Shown one piece after another: positions 6,426-13,806 of a stretch of DNA of 14,195 nucleotides. This stretch comes from an uncultured Acidobacteriota bacterium. Lineage in GTDB: Bacteria; Acidobacteriota; Terriglobia; UBA7540. A program made the position numbers and the translations under genes. The DNA lies in NCBI GenBank assembly GCA_937900045.1, contig CALCEB010000112.1, positions 1 through 14,195 on the forward strand. Reading direction: 5' to 3'. The stretch's first letter is position 1. Every line of letters begins with the position of its first letter. The notes below the pieces were generated by a model, which saw nothing but the letters and a program-made list of their open reading frames with translations, did not search any database and was not told the origin of the DNA.

Positions 6426-6608
6426 CGCTGAGTCGTGACCGAAATTTTAGATCGACCAAACGATGACCGTCCGCATCGTAGTGATCCCGGACTCGAGCAG
6501 GTGGCATGGGAAGATGCAGGTTTGCCGAAACCGATGCCCGGAGGAAGCTTTGCTGCTGAGCCGCATCCCCCCGTCAGTGACAGTTGTTTCCAGGGCCATT
6601 CCAGCGAG
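6426..6608. other. gene-free stretch downstream of the cytochrome b-c gene
   Basis: I see no gene, repeat or convincing terminator here. A GTG-initiated plus-strand frame starts at 6435 but runs on antisense into the cytochrome gene, lacks a ribosome binding site and matches nothing I recognise. Confidence 0.5.
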
Positions 6609-8087
6609 CTACTGGAGACTCTCCAGATAAGTGACCAGCGCCTTCAGGTCCGTATCACTGAACTGAAATTTTGGCATCCCGCCTTTAATCATTGCCGGAG
6701 AGTAATGCTGAAGGAGGTAAGCCAATTGATCCGGGGAATACTTTTGGGAAATTCCCACCAGCTTCCGCGCCATGGGCGTGCCGGCGCCACCCACGCCGTG
6801 GCACGCGGAGCAAGACTGTGCCTGAAAAATACCTGCTCCTTGCGCAATGAGCGGATTCGCGGGCGCCGACTCGGCGTGGGATCCTCCCTCGACATCCGGT
6901 TTAAAGGGTGAGCGCATGAATTCCTCGCTCTCCTGGCGCTGGAGAGCAATCTGCTTGGCCACGGCAGGATTGTGACTGTCATCATAATAGCTGAGCACAC
7001 CCAACGTGATAATGCCAGCTAAAATGGCCAGGAAGATGCCAACTGCAATGGGCCTGTGCAAGGGACGCCGCTCCGGGCGGTGGTCAATAAAGGGCAGGGC
7101 GACGAGAAACAGGCCAATCACCGCAGGAATCACCCCCATCCCAATGATGACGCGAGAACCGGGCCAATATTTGAGCCATTGAAACAGAAACCGGAAGTAC
7201 CAGTCGGGGCGCGGAAGGTATTGAGTGTTCGCAGGATTGGCTTGGGGACCAAGATCGGCGGGGATGAAGTGAGCCAGCAGGGCAATTGCGCCAATCACGA
7301 TGATTGTAAAGGCCAAATCTTTAACGACTTGGCCGGGGTAAAAGGGTGCTGTTTTGAGCTTCGGTTCAACGGGATCTTCATTGATGGGGCCGGCGGCGCC
7401 TCTCTGCCGGAGCATAAAAAGGTGCATGACAACAAAGAGCACAATCAAACCCGAAATGATAAACACGTGCAGGACAAAAAAACTAGAAAGCGTCAGAGCG
7501 CCAAGATGGTTGCCGCGCAGAAGCAGCCGCTTGATCAAGCTTCCAACCACCGGAATCTCGGAGGGCACATTGGTGCCCACCTTGGTCGCAAAGTAGGCCT
7601 TCTCATCCCAGGGCAAAAGGTAGCCGGTGAAGCCCATACCCAGGACCAGGAAGAGAAGGATGCAGCCTGAAACCCACTGCAACTCACGCCGCCCTTTGTA
7701 CGCGCCATAGAGAAAAGTCTGGGCCAGGTGCACCACCAAAAGGATGATCATGGCGCTCGCGCCGTAGACGTGAAGGCCACGGATAAACGATCCCCCCGTG
7801 ACTACTTTCATGATATAGGCGACGGACGTGTGGGCGTGGTCGACCGTGGGACCATAGTAAAAGAGCAGTGCCACGCCGGTCACGATTTGCAATAAGAAGA
7901 CCGCCAGCAGCGCTGACCCAAATACGTAGGCAAACCGCGGCCCGCCAGGGATCGGCTCGTCCAGCGCTTCATGGAGCAGCTTTTCAAGGCCAATCCGCTG
8001 GTTGAACCAATCGAACATCCGCCCCCGGCGCCGCGTTTCCGGACCGGGCGTGGATGGCGGAGTGAGAATGGGCTGCTGAGTGGACAT
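6609..8087 (-). CDS. cytochrome b with fused C-terminal cytochrome c domain (bc-type quinol oxidoreductase)
   Basis: This is the membrane core of a Rieske/cytochrome b complex that oxidises quinol and passes electrons to c-type haem. From the ATG, haem b ligands are His106/His120 (13 residues between) and His207/His222 (14 between); the 13/14 spacing is that of cytochrome b6. The Qo-site motif is PDWY (294-297), instead of PEWY, within LPRPDWYFRFLF. About eight membrane helices are followed, after a linker, by a cytochrome c domain with CSACH (426-430) and an axial Met in GGMPKF (Met471). The 492 residues thus join cytochrome b6, subunit IV and cytochrome c functions in one chain. A TTG at 8093 is possible, but the ATG at 8087 has GGAG at 8 nt. 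It follows the Rieske gene by 22 nt, in one operon. Confidence 0.93.
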   Translation of the reverse strand: MSTQQPILTPPSTPGPETRRRGRMFDWFNQRIGLEKLLHEALDEPIPGGPRFAYVFGSALLAVFLLQIVTGVALLFYYGPTVDHAHTSVAYIMKVVTGGSFIRGLHVYGASAMIILLVVHLAQTFLYGAYKGRRELQWVSGCILLFLVLGMGFTGYLLPWDEKAYFATKVGTNVPSEIPVVGSLIKRLLLRGNHLGALTLSSFFVLHVFIISGLIVLFVVMHLFMLRQRGAAGPINEDPVEPKLKTAPFYPGQVVKDLAFTIIVIGAIALLAHFIPADLGPQANPANTQYLPRPDWYFRFLFQWLKYWPGSRVIIGMGVIPAVIGLFLVALPFIDHRPERRPLHRPIAVGIFLAILAGIITLGVLSYYDDSHNPAVAKQIALQRQESEEFMRSPFKPDVEGGSHAESAPANPLIAQGAGIFQAQSCSACHGVGGAGTPMARKLVGISQKYSPDQLAYLLQHYSPAMIKGGMPKFQFSDTDLKALVTYLESLQ

Positions 8088-8109
8088 ATTCAATGCTCCG
8101 CACTTGAGG

Positions 8110-8694
8110 TTAGCCGATTACTTCTTTCACAGGCTGGAGCTGGCGGAAATCCTCGTACTTCACCATCAGCTCACCGTTCTCAACCTTCACCGGGAGCGAG
8201 TCCATGCCGCGCGGCGACGGCCCCAGAAGGTGGGCGCCATCCGGCGCAAACACGCTTCCATGGCAGGGACAAAGGAACTGATTCTTTGCGCTGCTCCATT
8301 GCACCGTGCAGCCCAGGTGCGGGCAGACGGCGGAAAGCACTTCCACCTGGCCTTGCGCGTCTTTCGTTATATAAACCGGCCTCTTGCCCGAGGACTCAAG
8401 CCATCCGTCTTCCATCTTCACGGGCACCAAACGGGAAATTGGCGACGTGAGCGAAGAGAATTGCCCGGCGCCGCCCAGGCTGAACCAGGGCTTCTTGGAT
8501 CCCTTAGAGAAAATGGGGAAAAGGAGGAAACGGATATAAGGAACAGCCAAGATAGCCGTCAAGCCCGCTGCGGCCACATTGAGGATGGTCAGCAGAAAGG
8601 ATCTTCTGCCCGCCTGCGCTGAGCCGGGGTTTGGGCCGGAGCCTGCCTCACCCGGATTCATAGTCCCACCAGTGGGGTTTTCGTTGGTCTTCAC
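8110..8694 (-). CDS. Rieske [2Fe-2S] subunit of the bc-type complex
   Basis: The iron-sulfur subunit that accepts electrons from quinol at the Qo site and hands them to the c-type haem. Cluster motifs are CPHLGC (124-129) and CPCHGS (142-147): ligands Cys124, His126, Cys142 and His145, with Cys129 and Cys144 as the disulfide pair. Near the N-terminus GRRSFLL (29-35) followed by a hydrophobic segment (about 36-61) looks like a twin-arginine signal retained as a membrane anchor, as usual for Rieske proteins. The start is a GTG at 8694 with GAGGTG 5-7 nt upstream; an ATG at 8661 is an alternative. It is the first gene of a two-gene operon with the cytochrome b-c fusion. No separate cytochrome c1 gene is present. 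Confidence 0.93.
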   Translation of the reverse strand: MKTNENPTGGTMNPGEAGSGPNPGSAQAGRRSFLLTILNVAAAGLTAILAVPYIRFLLFPIFSKGSKKPWFSLGGAGQFSSLTSPISRLVPVKMEDGWLESSGKRPVYITKDAQGQVEVLSAVCPHLGCTVQWSSAKNQFLCPCHGSVFAPDGAHLLGPSPRGMDSLPVKVENGELMVKYEDFRQLQPVKEVIG

Positions 8695-8778
8695 GGATGC
8701 ACCTCACGATCCCATCAAAGGGCCCGCATTAGGGCTGGACCATGCAGCTCCAGATCACCTGAATCATCATGCGCCCTG

Positions 8779-8858
8779 TTGAATCTCCGAATGCGGCGCG
8801 CGTCGCACAGTTGCGGGTCCTTCCACGCCAGTTGCGGACCCGTTCAATCTCCGGCTGC
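8779..8858. repeat. paired direct repeats around a small hairpin, upstream of the Rieske gene
   Basis: TTGAATCTCCGAATGC (8779-8794) and TTCAATCTCCGGCTGC (8843-8858) agree at 13 of 16 positions. Between them lies an inverted repeat, CGGGTCC (8814-8820) and GGACCCG (8836-8842). The block sits between the permease stop and the Rieske start, all on the minus strand. It could be the permease transcript end or a regulatory leader of the respiratory operon. There is no T-run after the hairpin, and no promoter I trust in this 260-bp gap. Confidence 0.4.
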
Positions 8859-8954
8859 AATGATCTATTGACGGCAATTCCGCTATTCACATCGTGGCGC
8901 TGCAAGGGGCTCGCGGCGTGGAAAGCCATCATAGCACAATGGCTGTCCAGGTTT

Positions 8955-10307
8955 TTACGCGAGACGGGAGAACCGCCGGAGGGTGAAATAGACCGGAGCT
9001 CCCGCCAGGATGATTGCGATCCCAACCAACGACTCGTGGGGGCGGGCACGCAGCGTACTCCATGCTACAAGAATTGCGGATAGGCAAAACAATGCAGGCA
9101 ACGCCGGATATCCCCACACTTTGTAGGGCCGTTCCAATTCGGGCCGCCGCCGGCGGAGGACGATTAATCCTGCAACTGCGAGACCGTAGAAAATCCAGGC
9201 GCAGAAAATAACGTAGGTATAAAGCTGTTCATAGGACCCGCTTGCCGCCAAAGCCATGGACCAGATCCCTTGAATGGCAATAGCAAGCGCCGGAGTTCCA
9301 AATCGCGGATGCAACTTACCCGCCGCTGGAAAGAAGAGACCGTCCTCGGCCATGGCGAAGTAAACACGCGGCCCGGTCAGGATGGTTCCGTTCGTCGCGC
9401 CAAAGATCGAGCAAAGAATAAGTGCTGACACAAACAAGGCGCCCCGTGCGCCCGCGATTTGTTCCATCGTTTGTGCGGCCACGCGCTGGTGAAGGGCCAG
9501 ACCGTTCAGGGACAGAACCCGGAGGTAGGCAACATTTGCCAACAGATAAGTTGCGACCACAATCGCCGTGCCCAAAAGGTAGCTGCGTGGCAAATTGCGT
9601 GCAGGGTTCCTCACCTCACCTGCCGTGAATGAAAGCATATGCCAGCCTTCGTAACCCCAGAGAACACCGATCAGCGCCACACCCCAGGCGCTAAGACCGG
9701 CGTTCGAACTGATTGTCAGGGTTAATCCCAACGACCTTCCCGGCGCCCGGTAGAAAACTCCGCAAACGATCAGCAAGGCGAGTCCTGCCAACTTTGCTAT
9801 GGTGAAGGCGGTTTGCACCCATGAGCCTTGGCGCGTCCCGATGATGTTCACACCGGTCAGAATAGCCACCAAGCCACAGGCGATCCATTTTTGTCCCGCA
9901 GGGCCCACGGGCAAAAATGCGGCGCTATAAATGCCAAAGGCCACCGCCAGTGTAGCAATGGAGCCGGACTGCATGACCAGGAATAATCCCCATCCATAGA
10001 GGAAGGCCGGCAGCCTGCCGAAAGCTTCGCGAAGATAGACGTAGACGCCCCCTGATTGGGGGATTGCGGCCCCAAGCTCCGCAAGTGATAATGCTCCGGC
10101 GAGAGCGAGCGTCCCTCCGATCACCCATACGGAAAGCAAGGCGGAAGGGGAATGGAGCACCAGAGCCATGTTATGCGGCACCAGAAAAATGCCGGACCCG
10201 ATGATGGTACCCGCCACGATCGAGACAGATCCCGGAAAACCGATGACACGGGCTGGCTTCTGCGCGCCAGTCATGCTATCGCGGGGAGTCTCGGAGTGAT
10301 TGTTCAT
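8955..10307 (-). CDS. APC-superfamily amino-acid permease
   Basis: A cytoplasmic-membrane transporter of 450 residues with about 12 hydrophobic segments, the usual length for the APC family. The first helix carries the broken-helix substrate motif GTIIGSGIF, followed by the family's ELGAAIPQSGGVYVYLREAFG stretch and, later, GYEGWHMLSFTAGEVRNPARNLPRS, the E-(V/I)-xNPxRNxPR loop. The C-terminal ERPYKVWGYPALP is typical of the LAT/SteT-like branch, which exchanges or imports neutral amino acids such as serine or threonine. Substrate is inferred from family only. It starts at an ATG at 10307 with no clear ribosome binding site. It is divergent from the ridA operon, and the inverted repeat at 10355-10464 lies in its upstream region, suggesting possible use in the same pathway. 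Confidence 0.9.
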   Translation of the reverse strand: MNNHSETPRDSMTGAQKPARVIGFPGSVSIVAGTIIGSGIFLVPHNMALVLHSPSALLSVWVIGGTLALAGALSLAELGAAIPQSGGVYVYLREAFGRLPAFLYGWGLFLVMQSGSIATLAVAFGIYSAAFLPVGPAGQKWIACGLVAILTGVNIIGTRQGSWVQTAFTIAKLAGLALLIVCGVFYRAPGRSLGLTLTISSNAGLSAWGVALIGVLWGYEGWHMLSFTAGEVRNPARNLPRSYLLGTAIVVATYLLANVAYLRVLSLNGLALHQRVAAQTMEQIAGARGALFVSALILCSIFGATNGTILTGPRVYFAMAEDGLFFPAAGKLHPRFGTPALAIAIQGIWSMALAASGSYEQLYTYVIFCAWIFYGLAVAGLIVLRRRRPELERPYKVWGYPALPALFCLSAILVAWSTLRARPHESLVGIAIILAGAPVYFTLRRFSRLA

Positions 10308-10354
10308 GATCGAGCCGATTTGGCAACTGCGCTCAGTTCTTGGTAGTGGAGCAG

Positions 10355-10464
10355 TTTGCTGTAGCGGCGCTCGGAGCTTGCCCTGACAGGGAGCGCCGGA
10401 AACCGTTGAGGATCTAAGTTCGGCGCTCCCTGTCAGGGCAAGCTCCGAGCGCCGCTACAGCAAA
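10355..10464. repeat. nested inverted repeat, copy 2 (44-bp perfect arms)
   Basis: The arms at 10355-10398 and 10421-10464 are perfect reverse complements over 44 bp with a 22-bp spacer (10399-10420). The layout is as in copy 1: TTTGCTGTAGCGGCGCTC at the outer end, GAGCGCCG at the inner end, and the spacer beginning GAA, containing GTTGA and ending TT. Between CGGCGCTC and GAGCGCCG the 3-nt module of copy 1 is replaced by an 18-nt module (10373-10390, mirrored at 10429-10446) that contains the palindrome CCCTGACAGGG. An imperfect outer extension (GGTAGTGG..CAG left, CTGAGACACCACC right) adds further pairing. The element fills most of the gap between the divergent permease and ridA genes. Confidence 0.9.
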
Positions 10465-10487
10465 CAAACTGAGACACCACCGAGTTC

Positions 10488-10516
10488 TTTACGGCTGAAA
10501 GACCAGCCATTATACT
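10488..10516 (+). promoter_or_regulatory. sigma70-type promoter of the ridA operon
   Basis: TTTACG (10488-10493, 4 of 6 to TTGACA) and TATACT (10511-10516, 5 of 6 to TATAAT) are spaced by 17 nt. Transcription would begin near 10523, giving a leader of about 97 nt to the ridA ATG. The outer edge of the palindromic repeat lies immediately upstream of the -35 box. Confidence 0.55.
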
Positions 10517-10619
10517 GGTGAGCCTGAAGAATCCGGGAACAAACTTTTCACGACCGGGGAAACAGCAGAATCGCTGTGGGATTGAAGCCGGGCGTGGATC
10601 GATTTCAACAGGAGGAGCG

Positions 10620-11012
10620 ATGCGCAAAATCGTTCGGAGCAGTGACGGTCCAAAACCCCGCGGTGTCTATTCGCAAGCCATCATCGTGGACAGTTTGGTA
10701 TTCGTTTCGGGCCAGGTGCCAGTGAATCCCGCAACCAATGAGTTGGAGCTGGGTGACATCAAGAGCCAAACCCGCCGCACCCTGCGGAACATTGAAGCCA
10801 TTCTTCATGCTTCGGGAAGCTCGATAAGGGAGATTGTCCGCCTGGGTGTTTTTCTGACGGATCTCAAAGATTTCGCGGCCATGAATGAAGTCTTCATGGA
10901 ATTCTTTCCGGAAAATCCTCCGGCGCGAACCACGGTCGGTGTGCAGTTGCCCAGCGTCAAAATTGAAATTGATTGCATTGCTCGAGTGCCGCAACGGCGC
11001 AAGAAACGGTAA
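10620..11012 (+). CDS. ridA: RidA family enamine/imine deaminase
   Basis: RidA proteins are small trimers that hydrolyse reactive enamines and imines (2-aminoacrylate, 2-aminocrotonate) released by PLP-dependent serine/threonine dehydratases, giving keto acids and ammonia. The 130-residue protein has the family landmarks: GVYSQAIIVDSLVFVSGQVP near the N-terminus, the middle helix RRTLRNIEAILHASG, VRLGVFLTDLKDF, and PARTTVGVQLP with the Arg that binds the substrate carboxylate, then IEIDCIA at the end. The frame is open upstream to 10518, but the ATG at 10620 has an AGGAGG ribosome binding site at 4 nt and gives the standard N-terminus. It is followed 17 nt later by a fold-type III PLP enzyme, a natural source of such enamines. 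Confidence 0.93.
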   Translation: MRKIVRSSDGPKPRGVYSQAIIVDSLVFVSGQVPVNPATNELELGDIKSQTRRTLRNIEAILHASGSSIREIVRLGVFLTDLKDFAAMNEVFMEFFPENPPARTTVGVQLPSVKIEIDCIARVPQRRKKR

Positions 11013-11029
11013 ATAGGAAAGGGAAGCCC

Positions 11030-12124
11030 ATGCACTTTCGAGAGTTGCCCACTCCGGCGTTGGTGATCGATCTGGACATTCTGGCGCGCAACCTGGACCG
11101 CATGGCGGGCTACTGCCGTGACCACGGACTGAAGCTCCGCCCCCATACCAAGACGCATAAGACGGTCGAAGTGGCCCGCCTGCAACTGGAGCGCGGTGCG
11201 ACGGGGTTGACCGTAGCCAAGACGGGCGAGGCAGAGGTGATGGCCGGTGTGGGCGAGACGGAGATTCTGGTGGCCTATCCGATCCTCGGAGCAGAAAAGC
11301 TGAGGCGGCTGGCAACTCTTGCCAAGGGCCGCAGCCTGCTCCTTTCGCTCGATTCGGAAACGGCTGCTTGCGAGCTTTCGGCGGCTGCAAGCTCGCAAGC
11401 AGCTACGGTTGGAGTCCTCGTGGAATTTGACGCGGGGCTGCACCGTTGCGGGCTTGCCCCGGGCCAGCCTTGCGTTGATCTGGCTCGGATTGTGGAGAAG
11501 CTTCCCGGCTTGAAGTTTCGCGGCCTCATGACTTACCCTGGCAACCTCAGCGGGCCGGAGGCGGCCCGACAGGATGAGGCGAAGCACGTTGCGGCTCGAG
11601 TGGCAGAGACATTGACGGCTTTCAAGGCTGCGGGCATGCCGGTGGAAATTGTCTCCGGCGGTTCCACCCCTTCCGCATTTCTCTCGCATCAGATTCCGGG
11701 CATCACGGAGATTCGCCCCGGAACTTATGTCTACAACGACCTGAATACGTTTTATCAGGAAGCCTGCAGGCTCGAGGATTGCGCGGCCCGCATCGTTTCT
11801 ACGGTTGTTTCCACGGCCGTGCCAGGCCGTGCCATGATCGATGCGGGATCGAAGACGCTTTCGTCCGATTTGTTGAGCTTCGGGCCCAAAACCGGCTATG
11901 GCCGCGTGACGGAGGCTCCGGACGCCCCAGTCTTCAAGCTGAATGAGGAGCACGGGCACCTGGATATCAGCCGGTCCGAACACCGGTTCCGCGTGGGCGA
12001 CGTGGTGACCATCATTCCGAATCATGTCTGCACGTGTGTCAACATGCATGACGAAGTCTTCCTGATGAAGAATGAAGAGGTCGTGGGTTCCTGGCGCGTA
12101 GCAGCGCGAGGAAAAATCCGGTAA
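11030..12124 (+). CDS. D-threonine aldolase / D-serine dehydratase family PLP enzyme
   Basis: A fold-type III PLP protein of 364 residues with an alanine-racemase-like barrel at the N-terminus and a metal-binding C-terminal domain. ELPTPALVIDLDILARN (5-21) opens the barrel; RPHTKTHK (37-44) holds the PLP-lysine region; EFDAGLHRCG (132-141) and SGGSTP (209-214) are cofactor-phosphate contacts; His332-x-Cys334 in PNHVCTCVNMHDE is the divalent-metal site of the DSD1/DTA group. Members either cleave D-threonine-type beta-hydroxy amino acids to glycine plus aldehyde or dehydrate D-serine to pyruvate and ammonia; the sequence alone does not decide. The ATG at 11030 has an AGGAAAGGGA purine run upstream. 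It is co-transcribed with ridA. A perfect 15-bp inverted repeat lies within the gene at 11363-11403. Confidence 0.9.
   Translation: MHFRELPTPALVIDLDILARNLDRMAGYCRDHGLKLRPHTKTHKTVEVARLQLERGATGLTVAKTGEAEVMAGVGETEILVAYPILGAEKLRRLATLAKGRSLLLSLDSETAACELSAAASSQAATVGVLVEFDAGLHRCGLAPGQPCVDLARIVEKLPGLKFRGLMTYPGNLSGPEAARQDEAKHVAARVAETLTAFKAAGMPVEIVSGGSTPSAFLSHQIPGITEIRPGTYVYNDLNTFYQEACRLEDCAARIVSTVVSTAVPGRAMIDAGSKTLSSDLLSFGPKTGYGRVTEAPDAPVFKLNEEHGHLDISRSEHRFRVGDVVTIIPNHVCTCVNMHDEVFLMKNEEVVGSWRVAARGKIR
11363..11403. repeat. 15-bp perfect inverted repeat inside the PLP-enzyme gene
   Basis: GCTGCTTGCGAGCTT (11363-11377) and its exact reverse complement (11389-11403) flank an 11-nt loop. It encodes part of an Ala-rich helix (about residues 112-125) without breaking the frame. 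On the minus strand it begins CCGTAGCTGC...GAGCTT, which loosely resembles the CTGTAGCGGC...GAGCTT outer arm of the intergenic repeat at 10355. Confidence 0.75.
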
Positions 12125-12230
12125 TCCGGCCACGCCCTCGCATCTTCTTATTGCACCCAAGGTCAGATTTTACCGGCTGAGGCACGCCTGCTGTTCTCTC
12201 ACCGCTCATCGAGCGCCCTAACATTTAAGT

Positions 12231-12701
12231 CTAAGTCGCGCAGTGGCTCAGGCCGCGCTTCGCTAAATACTGTTGGTGGTAATCCTCAGCCCGGTAGAAC
12301 TCCGAGGCAGGCTCAATCACGGTCACAATGGGCCGCCTGAAGGCTTTGGCCTTTTCCAAGTTTTCCTTTGAGAGCCGAGCCGCCGTTTCCTGTTCGGGAG
12401 TGTGGAAGAAGATCACGGAGCGGTATTGAGTTCCCACATCGGGACCTTGGCGATTGAGCGTCGTGGGGTCGTGGTTCTCCCAGAAGACTTTGAGAAGGTC
12501 CTCGTAAGCAACCTTGCCTGGGTCAAATTCCAGGTGAACCACCTCGGCGTGCCCGGTCCGATCAGTGCAAACGTCCCGGTAACTGGGATTTTCCATCGTT
12601 CCGCCCATGAAGCCTACCGCGGTTGACGCCACTCCTGGCACCTGCCGGAAAGTCTCCTCAACTCCCCAAAAACAACCCGCGCCAAACGTAGCTTTTTCCA
12701 T
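12231..12701 (-). CDS. msrA: peptide-methionine (S)-S-oxide reductase MsrA
   Basis: MsrA reduces the S-epimer of methionine sulfoxide in proteins and free methionine, protecting against oxidation in the cytoplasm. The catalytic motif GAGCFWG has Cys10 next to the N-terminus, followed by EETFRQVPGV, TAVGFMGG, the YRDVCTDRTGHAEVVHLEFDP block, FWENHDPTTLNRQGPDVGTQYRS and AEDYHQQYL, all characteristic of MsrA. The 156-residue chain ends in GLSHCAT, whose Cys154 may be the recycling cysteine. The ATG at 12701 is chosen: it has GAAGGAAA about 8 nt upstream and the 17 residues of an alternative start at 12752 are not family-like. It converges on the ridA operon. Confidence 0.95.
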   Translation of the reverse strand: MEKATFGAGCFWGVEETFRQVPGVASTAVGFMGGTMENPSYRDVCTDRTGHAEVVHLEFDPGKVAYEDLLKVFWENHDPTTLNRQGPDVGTQYRSVIFFHTPEQETAARLSKENLEKAKAFRRPIVTVIEPASEFYRAEDYHQQYLAKRGLSHCAT

Positions 12702-12891
12702 TTGTAATTTCCTTCTGCCTGGCCGCCTGATGTTGGCTCGATCCAAGCGCAAAAAATATGAAATACCTCATTCAGTAGCTGGACCGTACCCAACCGGCAG
12801 CGCCATTTCGTTACCGTTCTCTATTTTACGTTGTTTCTTCGCACCTCGCACAGGCCCGTTGAAGTCTTTAACAGAGAGACCTGTGTGTCCC

Positions 12892-13806
12892 TTATTTCAG
12901 CGACTGATCCAGATACAAGAGATAGGCATCCACCAGCCGGTAATTCTCGTAGTAATAGCCCATGTTAATGGCTGAGATCCGGTCATTCCGGCTGTGGATA
13001 ATACCCACCGTTCTCTGGGTCAGGGAGTGGATGGTGATGGTGGGCAAGTGGCGTTCACGGAAAGACTCAGCGTCATCCGTTCCAACCCTTTCAACATTGA
13101 CGATGGGCAGCGGGAAACGGAGCGCCTGGGCGGTTTGGAACAGCTTGCGAAGCAATTGCGGATCGGCATGGTGGGCCCAGACTTCCGCGTCATTCAATCC
13201 CAGGCATTCCAGATTCACCATGGCGCGGATACCAGCCTTTTGCTGCTGACTTAAGCGCGCGACATAATATTTTGACCCGATCAATCCCTTTTCCTCGTTG
13301 GAGAATCCGATGAACAGAAAGGTGTGGCGATGCGGGGTTTTTGAGAGTGACTGATAAAGAGTTGGCAGGAGCGAGGCTCCGCTCCAGTCATCGACCACTC
13401 CATCGCCCGCTTTCACATAGTCAAAGTGACCTCCCACGATAATCTCCCCCGGGGACTCGCCGGGAAGCGCGCAGACGACATCCGGGGGTTGGTGCGTGCC
13501 GGTTCCGACGGTCGATATATTTGCCTTCAAGCAACCCGCCTGGGAAAAAATGGTTCTTAATGTACTTTCACGATCCAGATTACTTCCCTGAAATTGCTCC
13601 AGCCTCTTTAGGAGGACTGAAGCAGGGACAAGTGGCATGGTGAAAGTGACTGAAGGAAGCGAATTCGTGACCTCTGGTGCTAGGGGCGGAGCGATTTGCG
13701 CCGGGGCAGGCATTCCGCGCAATGCGAAGGTCAAAAGAACAAGCCAAAAGGAGCATTTGGATCCTTTATTGCCTTTCGTTTCAAGGGAATGGAGGGCGCA
13801 GTTCAA
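12892..13806 (-). CDS. secreted M28-family zinc metallopeptidase
   Basis: A co-catalytic zinc peptidase of 304 residues, likely an aminopeptidase-type enzyme exported from the cytoplasm. The N-terminus has a Lys-rich stretch followed by a hydrophobic core (FWLVLLTFAL) and a PAPAQ cleavage-like site near residue 37. Predicted zinc ligands and catalytic residues are His127 (GGHFDY), bridging Asp139 (VVDDWSG), general base Glu171 and ligand Glu172 (NEEKG), Glu200 (VNLECLG, where Asp is more usual), and His271 (IIHSRNDR). The start is a TTG at 13806 with TTGGAG 8 nt upstream. No better ATG exists before the signal sequence. Glutaminyl-cyclase-like relatives share the fold, so the peptidase assignment is probable, not certain. 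It is upstream of msrA with a gap of about 190 bp, in which I see nothing. Confidence 0.88.
   Translation of the reverse strand: MNCALHSLETKGNKGSKCSFWLVLLTFALRGMPAPAQIAPPLAPEVTNSLPSVTFTMPLVPASVLLKRLEQFQGSNLDRESTLRTIFSQAGCLKANISTVGTGTHQPPDVVCALPGESPGEIIVGGHFDYVKAGDGVVDDWSGASLLPTLYQSLSKTPHRHTFLFIGFSNEEKGLIGSKYYVARLSQQQKAGIRAMVNLECLGLNDAEVWAHHADPQLLRKLFQTAQALRFPLPIVNVERVGTDDAESFRERHLPTITIHSLTQRTVGIIHSRNDRISAINMGYYYENYRLVDAYLLYLDQSLK

Noticed and set aside
6435..6911. Plus-strand GTG-initiated frame of 158 codons
   Set aside because: More than half is antisense to the cytochrome c domain, there is no ribosome binding site, and the translation has no recognisable feature.
10805..12160. Minus-strand open frame of 451 codons
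   Set aside because: It is antisense to ridA and the PLP enzyme, both well supported. The composition (His/Arg/Gln-rich) is that of a shadow frame.
12203..12215. CGCTC-ATC-GAGCG hairpin between the convergent PLP-enzyme and msrA genes
   Set aside because: The 5-bp stem is too short and no T-run follows, so a terminator call is not justified. It vaguely resembles the inner module of the large repeats but lacks their arms.
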